This document shows, piece after piece, positions 33,515-40,252 of a stretch of 64,000 nucleotides of DNA; the first letter of the stretch is position 1, and each line of letters starts with the position of its first letter. The stretch is taken from contig NZ_CP047173.1 of assembly GCF_009834185.1 (NCBI RefSeq), forward strand, positions 1,426,001 through 1,490,000. Direction: 5' to 3'. The translations under genes and the position numbers were made by a program. Source of the stretch: Rathayibacter sp. VKM Ac-2760. GTDB taxonomy: Bacteria > Actinomycetota > Actinomycetes > Actinomycetales > Microbacteriaceae. A model generated the notes under the pieces. The model was not told where the DNA came from, searched no databases, and was given only the letters and a program-made list of their open reading frames with translations.

Positions 33515-33583
33515 CTTGCTGGTCGAGTAGCCCCGAAGGGGCCCACTTGCTGGCCGAGTAGCCCCGAAGGGGCGTATCGAGAC
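33515..33583. repeat. Microbacteriaceae-type intergenic repeat (family D), two tandem units
   Basis: Two consecutive copies, CTTGCTGGTCGAGTAGCCCC and CTTGCTGGCCGAGTAGCCCC, each contain the small hairpin CCCCGAAGGGG. The second ends in GTATCGAGACC. It lies 20 nt past the FKBP stop. Related units are at 33985-34238 and 56484-56642. Confidence 0.75.
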
Positions 33584-33599
33584 CCACCCCGCCAGCACC

Positions 33600-33634
33600 G
33601 AAGGCGCAGCCCCCGTTCACCGGGGTCTGCGCCT
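33600..33634 (+). terminator. Hairpin terminator after the FKBP gene
   Basis: AAGGCGCAGCCCC pairs with GGGGTCTGCGCCTT around a short loop, between convergent genes. There is no U-tract, as is common in high-GC actinobacteria. Confidence 0.6.
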
Positions 33635-33657
33635 TCGTCGTTCACCGCCACCGCCCC

Positions 33658-33936
33658 TCAGCGCGGCTGCGCCTTCTTCACCCGGTCGACCAGCTCGCGC
33701 CAGGCCCCGTCGAGCTCCGTCTCGCCCAGGCGCACGGTGTGCGTCTGCACCCGGATCTCGTAGACGAACCGGTCGGGCCGCCCGCCGGCGACCGCCGCGG
33801 CGGGCGGCCGGTCGTCCCAGTCCAGCGAGCCGAGCAGCTCGTGCCACGCGCGCTCGTCCGGCTGCGCGTCCACATCGATCCGCCAGACCCGGCGGAGCCC
33901 GGCGAAGCCGCCGCTGCGCGAGACGATGACATCCAT
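33658..33936 (-). CDS. Emfourin-like protease inhibitor
   Basis: A 92-residue protein matching emfourin, the small inhibitor encoded beside protealysin-like M4 proteases. It opens with VIVSRSGGFAGLRRVWRIDV, a typical emfourin beta-strand start, then DERAWHELLGSLDW, and ends with RFVYEIRVQTHTVRLGE and a helix. No signal peptide is present, so inhibition is intracellular. The M4 protease gene lies upstream on the same strand, but a 33-bp tandem repeat array sits between them. A TACGAT box 7 nt before the ATG suggests a separate leaderless transcript. Confidence 0.88.
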   Translation of the reverse strand: MDVIVSRSGGFAGLRRVWRIDVDAQPDERAWHELLGSLDWDDRPPAAAVAGGRPDRFVYEIRVQTHTVRLGETELDGAWRELVDRVKKAQPR

Positions 33937-33943
33937 GGCCGCG

Positions 33944-33949
33944 ATCGTA
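33944..33949 (-). promoter_or_regulatory. -10 box of the emfourin-like gene
   Basis: TACGAT on the minus strand, 7 nt before the ATG at 33936. It would let the inhibitor be made without reading through the repeat array. Confidence 0.45.
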
Positions 33950-33984
33950 CGCGCCCACCCCGAAGGAGCGCCCTCGATCATGCA

Positions 33985-34149
33985 GATCGAGCAGCCCGCG
34001 CAGCGGGCGCCTCTGCTGATCGAGCAGCCCGCGCAGCGGGCGACTCTGCTGATCGAGCAGCCCGCGCAGCGGGCGACTCTGCTGATCGAGCAGCCCGCGC
34101 AGCGGGCGCGTCTGCTGATCGAGTAGCCCGCGCAGCGGGCGTATCGAGA
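33985..34149. repeat. Five-copy 33-bp tandem array of family D repeats
   Basis: Units start at 33985, 34018, 34051, 34084 and 34117, exactly 33 nt apart. Each is GATCGAGCAGCCCGCGCAGC followed by GGGCG and a variable linker ending CTCTGCT, and each can form the hairpin CCCGCgcaGCGGG. The last unit has GAGTAG in place of GAGCAG and the full GTATCGAGATCC end. The array separates the M4 protease from its inhibitor gene. Confidence 0.85.
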
Positions 34150-34197
34150 TCCACCAGCGCCGAGAGGCGGGCCCGCAGACCCGACCGCTGACGACGA

Positions 34198-34238
34198 CGG
34201 GTCTCGATGCACCCCTGCGGGGCTGCTCGACCAGCGGG
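34198..34238. repeat. Inverted family D repeat unit
   Basis: The sequence GGGTCTCGATGCACCCCTGC followed by GGGGCTGCTCGACCAGC is an inverted, diverged unit facing the tandem array, so the whole block can fold as a large hairpin. It lies immediately downstream of the M4 protease stop. Confidence 0.65.
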
Positions 34239-34245
34239 GAGGGCG

Positions 34246-35313
34246 CTACGCCGGCAGCTCGACCCCCACGGTCGTCCACCCCGTGCGCACCGCCGCCTCC
34301 ACCTCGGACCCCGCACCGAAGCGCTCGCCCGCGGCAGCCACGGTGAGCGCCGCGAAGCCCTCGAAGTCGGCCGTCGCCGTCAGCACCCCGCCGGTCAGCA
34401 CGTCGTACCAGACCTGCCCCGCGCTCTCCCACGCGGGGCCGCCGAGCTCGATCGCCGCGACGGCGAACGCCCGGTTCGGGATGCCCGAGTTGATGTGGAC
34501 GCCGCCGTTGTCGTCCTCGGTGTCGACGTAGTCGGCCATCGAGCCGGGCTGCGGGTCCTTCCCGAGCACGTCGTCGTCGTAGGCGGTGCCCGGCGCGATC
34601 ATCGAGCGCAGCGCGGTGCCCTGCACCTCGTCGGTGAAGAGGCCCTCGCCGATCAGCCAGCTCGCGTCCTCCGCGCTCTGCCCGGCACCGAACTGCTCGA
34701 GCATCGCGCCGAAGACGTCGGAGATCGACTCGTTGAGCGCGCCCGACTGCCCGCGGTAGACGAGGTTGGCGGTGTACTCGGTGATGCCGTGCGCGAGCTC
34801 GTGGCCGATCACGCTCTGCGAGACGGTGAAGCGGCGGAAGACCTGGCCGTCCCCATCGCCGAAGACCATCCGCGAGCCGTCCCAGAAGGCGTTGTCGTAG
34901 TCCTCGCCGAAGTGCACGGTCGCGTCCAGCGGCAGCCACGCGTCGTCGATGGAGTCGCGGCCGAAGGCCTGCTGGAGGAAGTCCGACATCGCACCGAGTC
35001 CGTCGTAGGCCTCGTCCGCCGCGGCGTCGCCGGTGGCCGGCGCGCCCTCGGTGCGGACGACGGTGCCGGGCAGGGTCTCGGTCGACTCCGCGTCCGAGAT
35101 CGTGCGCTGCAGGGCGGCGACCCGCTCGGCGCGGGGGACGGGCGTCGCGGTGGCGGTCGAGCGCCCGGGCGAGGGCTCACCCGGGCGGACGCGCCGGAAC
35201 GGCACGTCCTGCTCGAGGGAGCGGCTCGCCGCCCGCGCGGCCCGGGCGAACGCCGGGTCGTCGAGTCGGGCGATGCGGACGAGGAGATACGGCGGGACGA
35301 CTGTTCTGCTCAT
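34246..35313 (-). CDS. Protealysin-like M4 family metallopeptidase
   Basis: A 355-residue thermolysin-fold zinc protease of the protealysin subgroup. The short propeptide carries the PPYLL motif (VVPPYLLVRIA) at its start, and there is no signal peptide, as in protealysin. The zinc site is HELAH at 171-175 with the third ligand in GALNESISDV (Glu 195); the later His is in DDNGGVHINSGIPNRAF. The propeptide should be removed autocatalytically. The neighbouring emfourin-like gene encodes the expected inhibitor. The C-terminal helical domain (TADFEGFAALTVAAAGERFG) is complete. Confidence 0.92.
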   Translation of the reverse strand: MSRTVVPPYLLVRIARLDDPAFARAARAASRSLEQDVPFRRVRPGEPSPGRSTATATPVPRAERVAALQRTISDAESTETLPGTVVRTEGAPATGDAAADEAYDGLGAMSDFLQQAFGRDSIDDAWLPLDATVHFGEDYDNAFWDGSRMVFGDGDGQVFRRFTVSQSVIGHELAHGITEYTANLVYRGQSGALNESISDVFGAMLEQFGAGQSAEDASWLIGEGLFTDEVQGTALRSMIAPGTAYDDDVLGKDPQPGSMADYVDTEDDNGGVHINSGIPNRAFAVAAIELGGPAWESAGQVWYDVLTGGVLTATADFEGFAALTVAAAGERFGAGSEVEAAVRTGWTTVGVELPA

Positions 35314-35411
35314 GGCCCGATCCTCCCATCCACCTCCGACACCGTCGCGGGATCGCCGCGGGCGCTCCGATGCGCTAGCCGCGCCCCGCGCGCCGGCCGG
35401 GCCCCGCGCGC

Positions 35412-35417
35412 TAGCCT
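35412..35417 (+). promoter_or_regulatory. -10 box of the molybdopterin oxidoreductase gene
   Basis: TAGCCT about 57 nt before the ATG at 35475. Confidence 0.4.
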
Positions 35418-35474
35418 GGCCAGCGACGAGCGGCATCCACGGACCGGGGCGCACCCGAGGACTCGAAGGCGGAC

Positions 35475-36059
35475 ATGGGCATCATCACGCGGGGCTTCTT
35501 CGGCAAGCGCGAGCAGAACCCGGACCTCCCGCCGGGGCAGTACCTGGAGAAGGGCTTCCCCGTCCTCTCGATCGGGCCGACCCCGAACATCCACGAGTGG
35601 GCGTTCTCGATCGACGCCGGCCCGGCCGGGGTCCGCCGCTGGACGGCAGACGAGTTCGCGGCGCTGCCGCGCGAGGACATCCACACCGACATTCACTGCG
35701 TCACGCGCTGGTCCAAGCTCGCGACGAACTGGCGCGGCGTCTCGGTCGACCTCCTGCTCGACGGCATCGAGAGCGACGCCGGCTTCGTGATGGCGCAGTG
35801 CTACGGCGGCTACACGACGAACCTCCCGTTCAGCGAGATCCGGGGCGGCAAGGCCTGGATCGCGACCGAGTTCGAGGGCGCGCCGCTCGCCGCGGAGCAC
35901 GGCGGCCCCGCTCGGCTGCTCGTGCCGCACCTCTACCTCTGGAAGAGCGCGAAGTGGGTGCGCAGCCTCCGCCTGATGCCCGGCGACGAGCCCGGCTTCT
36001 GGGAGCAGAACGGCTACCACATGCACGGCGATCCCTGGAAGGAGGAGCGCTACTGGTGA
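35475..36059 (+). CDS. Sulfite oxidase-like molybdopterin oxidoreductase
   Basis: A 194-residue protein with only the molybdopterin-binding sulfite oxidase/MsrP-like fold. The cofactor Cys is in HTDIHCVTRWSKL; the later VMAQCYGGYTTNLP and LVPHLYLWKSAKWV segments complete the pocket. There is no Tat signal or heme domain, so it is probably cytoplasmic. The following flavin reductase gene starts on its stop codon (TGATG), which suggests that the reductase supplies electrons. Related actinobacterial pairs are annotated only generically; the substrate is unknown. Confidence 0.88.
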   Translation: MGIITRGFFGKREQNPDLPPGQYLEKGFPVLSIGPTPNIHEWAFSIDAGPAGVRRWTADEFAALPREDIHTDIHCVTRWSKLATNWRGVSVDLLLDGIESDAGFVMAQCYGGYTTNLPFSEIRGGKAWIATEFEGAPLAAEHGGPARLLVPHLYLWKSAKWVRSLRLMPGDEPGFWEQNGYHMHGDPWKEERYW

Positions 36060-36784
36060 TGTGGACGGAGGCGGTGACCGAGTCGGTCGTGCCGCTCACT
36101 CCGACCTCACGCCTCATCGCGCTCCGCGTCCCCGGCTGGCCCGGGCACCTCGCCGGGCAGCATCTCGACGTGCGGCTGACCGCGGCCGACGGCTACCAGG
36201 CCAGCCGCTCCTACTCGATCGGCGCCCCGTCGGACGGCGAGCGCGTCGAGTTGGCCGTCGAGCGCCTGGACGACGGCGAGGTCTCGCCCTACCTGGTCGA
36301 GGGCCTGGAGCCGGGGGACTCGCTCGAGGTGCGCGGGCCGATCGGCGGCTGGTTCGTCTGGAGCGCCGAGCAGACCGAGCCGGTGCAGCTGATCGCCGGT
36401 GGCAGCGGACTGGTGCCGCTGATGGCGATGGCCCGCGAGCACGGCCGCGTCGGCAGCGCCGCGCCGATGCGGCTGCTCTACTCCGTGCGCTCGAGCGCCT
36501 TCGCCTACTACCGCGACGACCTCCGGATGCTCGGCGAGCTGCCCCGCGACCGCGGCGGCGTCGAGACCGAGTTGGTCTACACCCGCGTCGCCCCGGCCGG
36601 CGCCGCTCGGCCCGCGGGCCGGCTCACCCCCGAGCTGCTGGTCGCCACGGCGATCCCCGCCTCCGAGGAGCCGACGGTCTACGTCTGCGGCCCCACCGCC
36701 TTCGTCGAGGCCGTCGCGACGGCCCTCGTCGCCCAGGGCCACGACCCCGCCCGGGTCCGCACCGAGCGCTTCGGCGGCCCCTAG
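36059..36784 (+). CDS. FAD-binding ferredoxin reductase-type oxidoreductase
   Basis: A 241-residue flavin/NAD(P)H reductase. The FAD-binding barrel has RSYSIGAPSDG (R-x-Y-S) and EVRGPIGGWFVW. The NAD(P) half has LIAGGSGLVPLMAMAR, LLYSVRSSAFAYYRDDL and a terminal VYVCGPTAFVEAVA (the Cys-Gly-Pro nicotinamide motif). No 2Fe-2S domain is attached. The ATG at 36059 shares a base with the upstream stop, so the two genes are coupled, and it most likely reduces the molybdopterin protein. A family B palindrome follows. Confidence 0.88.
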   Translation: MWTEAVTESVVPLTPTSRLIALRVPGWPGHLAGQHLDVRLTAADGYQASRSYSIGAPSDGERVELAVERLDDGEVSPYLVEGLEPGDSLEVRGPIGGWFVWSAEQTEPVQLIAGGSGLVPLMAMAREHGRVGSAAPMRLLYSVRSSAFAYYRDDLRMLGELPRDRGGVETELVYTRVAPAGAARPAGRLTPELLVATAIPASEEPTVYVCGPTAFVEAVATALVAQGHDPARVRTERFGGP

Positions 36785-36789
36785 CCTGC

Positions 36790-36862
36790 CCCCTCCGCGA
36801 GATGCCACTTGTGCACGCGACACGCCGTGAAAGGCGTGCACAAGTGGCATCTCGCGGAGGGG
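36790..36862. repeat. Palindromic element, family B, copy 2
   Basis: Perfect 26-bp arms (36790-36815 and 36837-36862), sharing CTCCGCGAGATGCCACTTG with copy 1, flank a 21-nt centre. A second hairpin (ACGCC/GGCGT) is nested inside. It sits between convergent genes only 6-7 nt from both stop codons, which fits a bidirectional terminator. Confidence 0.85.
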
Positions 36863-36868
36863 AGTGGG

Positions 36869-37375
36869 CTACTCGAAGCTGACGGTGCGGTTCTCGCCGA
36901 TGTCGGGCTGGCCGCCGGTGACGGCCGCCTTGGCGACCTTGAAGAGCACGACGGGCGCGGGGGAGTCGGTGACCCAGAGCTCGACGGTCTCGGCCGAGAC
37001 GCGCAGCAGCGCGACGCTCGGGTCGTCCTTGCCGTCGGGGAACCAGGCCGAGACGGACGGCGACCACAGCTCGTCGACCTTCGCCGGGTCGTGCACGACG
37101 GTCGCCGAGCCGGCCACCGACAGGTAGCCCTTCTTGGACTCGAAGGCGACGTTGACGCTCGGGTTGGCGCGGACGTCCTCGACCTTCGCGGACGGGTCCT
37201 GGGTGAAGAACCAGAGATCGCCGTCGAAGTCGATGTCCTGCGCGGCGAGCGGGCGGCTGACGAGCTGGCCGGTCGCGTTGACGGTGGTGAGGAGTCCGAT
37301 CTTCGCGCTCTTCACGATCTCGGTGATCTGCGCGCGGTCGTCGTCGGTGGCGGGGGTGATGGAGGTATCGGTCAT
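36869..37375 (-). CDS. Pyridoxamine 5'-phosphate oxidase-fold (general stress type) protein
   Basis: A 168-residue split-barrel flavin-binding protein of the PPOX general-stress group. Landmarks are KIGLLTTVNATGQLVSRPLA, DGDLWFFTQDPSAKVEDVRA, VNVAFESKKGYLSVAGSATV and LWSPSVSAWFPDGKDDPSVA. The last is typical of GSP26-like proteins. It probably binds FMN or F420, but the activity is unassigned. A TAGCGT box 7 nt upstream of the ATG indicates leaderless transcription. Confidence 0.9.
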   Translation of the reverse strand: MTDTSITPATDDDRAQITEIVKSAKIGLLTTVNATGQLVSRPLAAQDIDFDGDLWFFTQDPSAKVEDVRANPSVNVAFESKKGYLSVAGSATVVHDPAKVDELWSPSVSAWFPDGKDDPSVALLRVSAETVELWVTDSPAPVVLFKVAKAAVTGGQPDIGENRTVSFE

Positions 37376-37382
37376 GGCGACG

Positions 37383-37388
37383 ACGCTA
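37383..37388 (-). promoter_or_regulatory. -10 box of the PPOX-fold gene
   Basis: TAGCGT on the minus strand, 7 nt before the ATG at 37375. Confidence 0.55.
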
Positions 37389-37438
37389 CGCGCACGACCG
37401 CCCGCCGCAAGGGGTGGCGGGCCCGCGCGCGGCCTGTC

Positions 37439-37444
37439 TAGCGT
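37439..37444 (+). promoter_or_regulatory. -10 box of the small acidic protein gene
   Basis: TAGCGT, 6 nt before the ATG at 37451. Confidence 0.5.
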
Positions 37445-37450
37445 CGAGGC

Positions 37451-37723
37451 ATGGACACCACCACGTACACGGCCATGCTCGACAGCGGCGCGGAGCAGGA
37501 GAGCATCCGCCTCGAATACATCGACGGCTCCCCGCAGCGCTCCCTCACCCGCGTCGCCGACATCGACGGCGAGGAGGTCGAGGTCGTCTGGGAGCTGGAC
37601 GGCGAGATCGACGGCTTCCACGTCTACCGCCCCGTCCGCGTCGAGGGACGCGACGACGACAGCGGCGAGGTCTCGGACGACCTCACCGACGGCAACGCCG
37701 CCGGCGCCTACGCCGGCGAGTAG
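37451..37723 (+). CDS. Small acidic protein, unknown
   Basis: A 90-residue soluble, very acidic protein without Cys, membrane segments or a signal. It looks like a beta-rich core (EQESIRLEYIDG, then VEVVWELDGEIDGFHVYRPV) and a disordered Asp/Gly tail. I recognise no family. Clear codon usage, a -10 box at the right spacing and divergence from the PPOX gene support it being real. Confidence 0.65.
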   Translation: MDTTTYTAMLDSGAEQESIRLEYIDGSPQRSLTRVADIDGEEVEVVWELDGEIDGFHVYRPVRVEGRDDDSGEVSDDLTDGNAAGAYAGE

Positions 37724-37763
37724 CCCCGCCGCCGCGCCGTGCTCCCGAGGGGTCGCGGCGCGG

Positions 37764-39077
37764 TCAGGCGACCGGGTTCAGCGCGTCGTAGCGGCGGAAG
37801 CCCGGGCTCAGCCGCAGCACCGCCGCGAGGATCGCGATGATGGCCAGCCCGCCCGCGAGTGGCGGCAGCCAGAGCAGCGCGAGCGAGGCGAGCAGCCCCG
37901 TGTAGAGGTCGCCGACCCGCGGACCGCCCGTGACGACGACGATGAAGATCCCCTGCAGTCGCCCGCGCATGTTGTCGGGCACCGCGGTCTGCAGCATCGT
38001 CTGCCGGAAGATCGAGCTGACGTTGTCGGCCGCACCGGCCCCCGCGAGGGCGACCGAGGCCGCGCCGATCAGGCCGAGGTTCGGCGCGGAGGCGTCGTGC
38101 TCCACCAGCGCCGCGACCAGCAGCACCCCGCCGAAGCCGGCGATCAGCAGTCCGTAGACCTGGATCGATCGGCCGATCGCGATCCCCTGCCTCCGGACAC
38201 CGGTCAGCCGGCCCGAGAACACGCTGCTCAGCAGCGCCCCGACCGCGTAGGCCGCGGTGAGGATCCCGACCGTCACCGCGCCGCCGCCGAGCAGCAGTGC
38301 GGCCGCGGCGGGGAAGACCACCCGCGGCTGTCCGAAGGTCATCGCGACGATGTCGACGAGGAACGAGAGGCGGATGTTCGGTGCTCCGCGGAGGAAGCGC
38401 AGTCCGTAGCGCAGCGACTCCAGCCCCGGCCGCTGCCGCTCGCCCTCCGGCACCAGCGCGGGCAGCCCGGCGATGCCGAGGAAGGCGAAGAGGAAGAGCA
38501 CGACGTCGATCGTGTAGGTGATCGCGAAGCCGGAGGAGGCGACCAGCACGCCCGCGAGGGCCGGCCCCACCGTCACCTCCACCCCGCCCGCGATGCCGCC
38601 GAGCGCCGCCGCGGCCGGCACCAGCTCGAGGCGGAGCAGTCGCGGCGCGACGGTCATCCGGGTGGCCCCGATGATCGTGGTGGCGACGGCGTTCACCGCG
38701 GTGAGCAGGTAAAGGGTGAGCGGCGTCTCGGCGCCGAGCCAGGCGAGCGCCGCGATGCCGGCCGTCGAGCCCCAGGCGACGATCGCGGCGAGCAGCAGCA
38801 CCAGCCGGCGATCGAAGGCGTCGGCGAGCATCCCGCCGTAGAGACCGGCGAGCACGGTCGGCACCAGCGCGACCACGCCGACCATCGCGACGGCCAGCGT
38901 CGAGCCGGTCAGGTCGTAGATGTGCAGCCCGACGGCGACGATCGTCATCTGCCCGCCGATGCCCGAGATCACGTTCCCCGCCCAGAGCCGCGCGAAGGCG
39001 GGGGACTCGCGGAGGGGGGAGAGGTCGACGACGTGGCTGCGCCGGGGCGCGGGAGGGGGCTGGCTCACCCGCTCCAT
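37764..39077 (-). CDS. MFS transporter (enterobactin exporter/EntS-like subgroup)
   Basis: A 437-residue major facilitator. The start SPLRESPAFARLWAGNVISG followed by GGQMTIVAVGLHIYDLTGS and LAGLYGGMLADAFDRRLVLL (motif A variant) is typical of the MFS_3/EntS-like exporters. Twelve helices are predicted. The DNMRGRLQGIFIVVVTGGPR loop is also conserved in that group. The substrate is unknown; there are no siderophore genes nearby. I used the ATG at 39077; a GTG three codons later is possible. Confidence 0.9.
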   Translation of the reverse strand: MERVSQPPPAPRRSHVVDLSPLRESPAFARLWAGNVISGIGGQMTIVAVGLHIYDLTGSTLAVAMVGVVALVPTVLAGLYGGMLADAFDRRLVLLLAAIVAWGSTAGIAALAWLGAETPLTLYLLTAVNAVATTIIGATRMTVAPRLLRLELVPAAAALGGIAGGVEVTVGPALAGVLVASSGFAITYTIDVVLFLFAFLGIAGLPALVPEGERQRPGLESLRYGLRFLRGAPNIRLSFLVDIVAMTFGQPRVVFPAAAALLLGGGAVTVGILTAAYAVGALLSSVFSGRLTGVRRQGIAIGRSIQVYGLLIAGFGGVLLVAALVEHDASAPNLGLIGAASVALAGAGAADNVSSIFRQTMLQTAVPDNMRGRLQGIFIVVVTGGPRVGDLYTGLLASLALLWLPPLAGGLAIIAILAAVLRLSPGFRRYDALNPVA

Positions 39078-39140
39078 TGTCCGCCTCCCGAGCGGTGCCG
39101 GGCGGAAGCCGGGCGCACGGGACCGTCGAGGCGGAGCCCG

Positions 39141-39146
39141 TAGGGT
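39141..39146 (+). promoter_or_regulatory. -10 box of the frameshifted membrane protein gene
   Basis: TAGGGT, 7 nt before the ATG at 39154. Confidence 0.5.
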
Positions 39147-39153
39147 AGGGAGC

Positions 39154-39656
39154 ATGAGCACGTCATCCGACGGCGCGCCCCGGCGCCCGCGCGCCACCGC
39201 GACGCGAGCCGCCGGAGCGGCCCCGCCCGTCGCGCCGCCGCTCCGCGCAGCCGGCCCCGCCGCACCGCGAGCCCCGTCGCACCGGCCACCGGCGGAGGCC
39301 GCGTCGCCGCCCTGCGCCGCCGCTACGGCGCCGCGACGGCGTCGATCCTGATCCCGGTGGTCGTCGTCCCCGTCGCGTTCTTCGTCTGGTACGCGATCAT
39401 CTCGCTCGGCGCGTTCCCGGGCGACCAGGCCGTCAGCGATCTGCTCGTCGGCGTCGTCTACACGGCCGTCATCCACGCGCTGCTGCTCGCCGGCGTGCTG
39501 CTCGGGGTCTCCTCGATCCGGGCGCGGCGACGGGCCGGCCGGCCGCCGGTCGCGGGCTGGATCGGCGTCGCCCTCAACGTGCTCGTCGTCATCGGCTGGG
39601 AGCTGCTGGTGTCGCCGTGGCTCGTCGTGCTCTGGAACCGGGCCGTCGGCGCCTGA
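39154..39656 (+). pseudogene. Small three-helix membrane protein, frameshifted
   Basis: The ATG at 39154, well placed behind a -10 box, opens an Ala/Pro/Arg-rich N-terminus (MSTSSDGAPRRPRATATRAA). The membrane part is in another frame (RVAALRRRYGAATASILIPV, then FFVWYAIISLGAFPGD, a helix ending LLLAGVLLGVSSI and LNVLVVIGWELLVSPWLVVL). It has no start codon upstream in its own frame. A 1-nt deletion somewhere between about 39180 and 39290 joins them, giving about 168 residues. I recognise no family. The stop lies in the first unit of a 14-bp tandem repeat. Confidence 0.6.
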
Positions 39657-39730
39657 TCCGACGGTGCTGATCCGACGGTGCTGATCCGACGGTGCTGATC
39701 CGACGGTGCTGATCCGGCGGTCCTGATCCG
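39654..39730. repeat. 14-bp tandem repeat upstream of rpsO
   Basis: TGATCCGACGGTGC is repeated with starts at 39654, 39668, 39682, 39696, 39710 and 39724; the last copies are diverged. The array starts in the stop codon of the upstream gene and ends about 25 nt before the rpsO -10 box. The copy number may vary between strains. Confidence 0.85.
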
Positions 39731-39755
39731 CTCGTCCGTCGCCCCCGCGCTCTGG

Positions 39756-39761
39756 TAGGCT
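39756..39761 (+). promoter_or_regulatory. -10 box of rpsO
   Basis: TAGGCT with about 85 nt of leader before the rpsO ATG. The GAGAGAGGGGAT ribosome site follows. Confidence 0.6.
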
Positions 39762-39850
39762 CCTGAGGTTGCCGTTCGACGGCCGCGGATCAAGAGAGCC
39801 CACGCATCAGGCGCCGGGCACCGCGCAACGAGAGAGAGGGGATCCCATCT

Positions 39851-40120
39851 ATGGCACTCGAAGCAGACGTCAAGAAGGCGATCATCGAAGAGTACGCGAC
39901 CCACCCCGGTGACACCGGATCCCCCGAGGTGCAGGTGGCCGTCCTGACCAAGCGGATCAAGGACCTCACCGAGCACCTCAAGGAGCACAAGCACGACCAC
40001 CACTCGCGTCGTGGTCTGCTGCTGCTCGTGGGTCAGCGCCGTCGACTCCTCGGCTACCTGTCGGACGTGGACATCAGCCGCTACCGCTCGCTGATCGAGC
40101 GTCTCGGCCTGCGTCGATAG
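39851..40120 (+). CDS. rpsO: 30S ribosomal protein S15
   Basis: An 89-residue ribosomal protein S15 that binds 16S rRNA in the central domain. The family pattern is complete: IEEYATHPGDTGSPEVQVAV, LTEHLKEHKHDHHSRRGLLL and RRRLLGYLSDVDISRYRSLI. It has its own TAGGCT promoter and a leader in which S15 could autoregulate. pnp, often directly downstream, is about 8 kb away here because other genes have come between. Confidence 0.98.
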   Translation: MALEADVKKAIIEEYATHPGDTGSPEVQVAVLTKRIKDLTEHLKEHKHDHHSRRGLLLLVGQRRRLLGYLSDVDISRYRSLIERLGLRR

Positions 40121-40183
40121 TCCCTCCCGCTCCTCCCCTCACCGGGTCGAGTGCGGGGTCTCGATGACACCGCGATCTTCTTC

Positions 40184-40219
40184 GAACGGGCCGCTCTCCT
40201 CCGGGAGGGCGGCCCGTTC
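40184..40219 (+). terminator. Hairpin terminator of rpsO
   Basis: GAACGGGCCGCTCTCC pairs with GGAGGGCGGCCCGTTC at 15 of 16 positions around a 4-nt loop. It sits between rpsO and the convergent gene ending at 40253. There is no U-tract. Confidence 0.7.
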
Positions 40220-40252
40220 CGCGTTCCCGGGCTCCGTCGTCCCGCCGAGGAC

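Noticed and set aside
33926..34126. 66-codon ORF with IEQPAQRATLL repeats
   Set aside because: It is only the 33-bp tandem repeat read in one frame; other frames are equally open and there is no independent start signal.
33985..34149. CRISPR-like array
   Set aside because: Repeats are contiguous at 33 bp without unique spacers, and no cas genes are present.
35033..36784. Long ORF fused through the molybdopterin gene region
   Set aside because: Only the part from 36059 encodes the flavin reductase; the upstream part is antisense or out-of-frame shadow.
37732..37763. Short CCGCGCC/GGCGCGG hairpin between convergent genes
   Set aside because: Only seven pairs in very GC-rich DNA; it could easily be chance.
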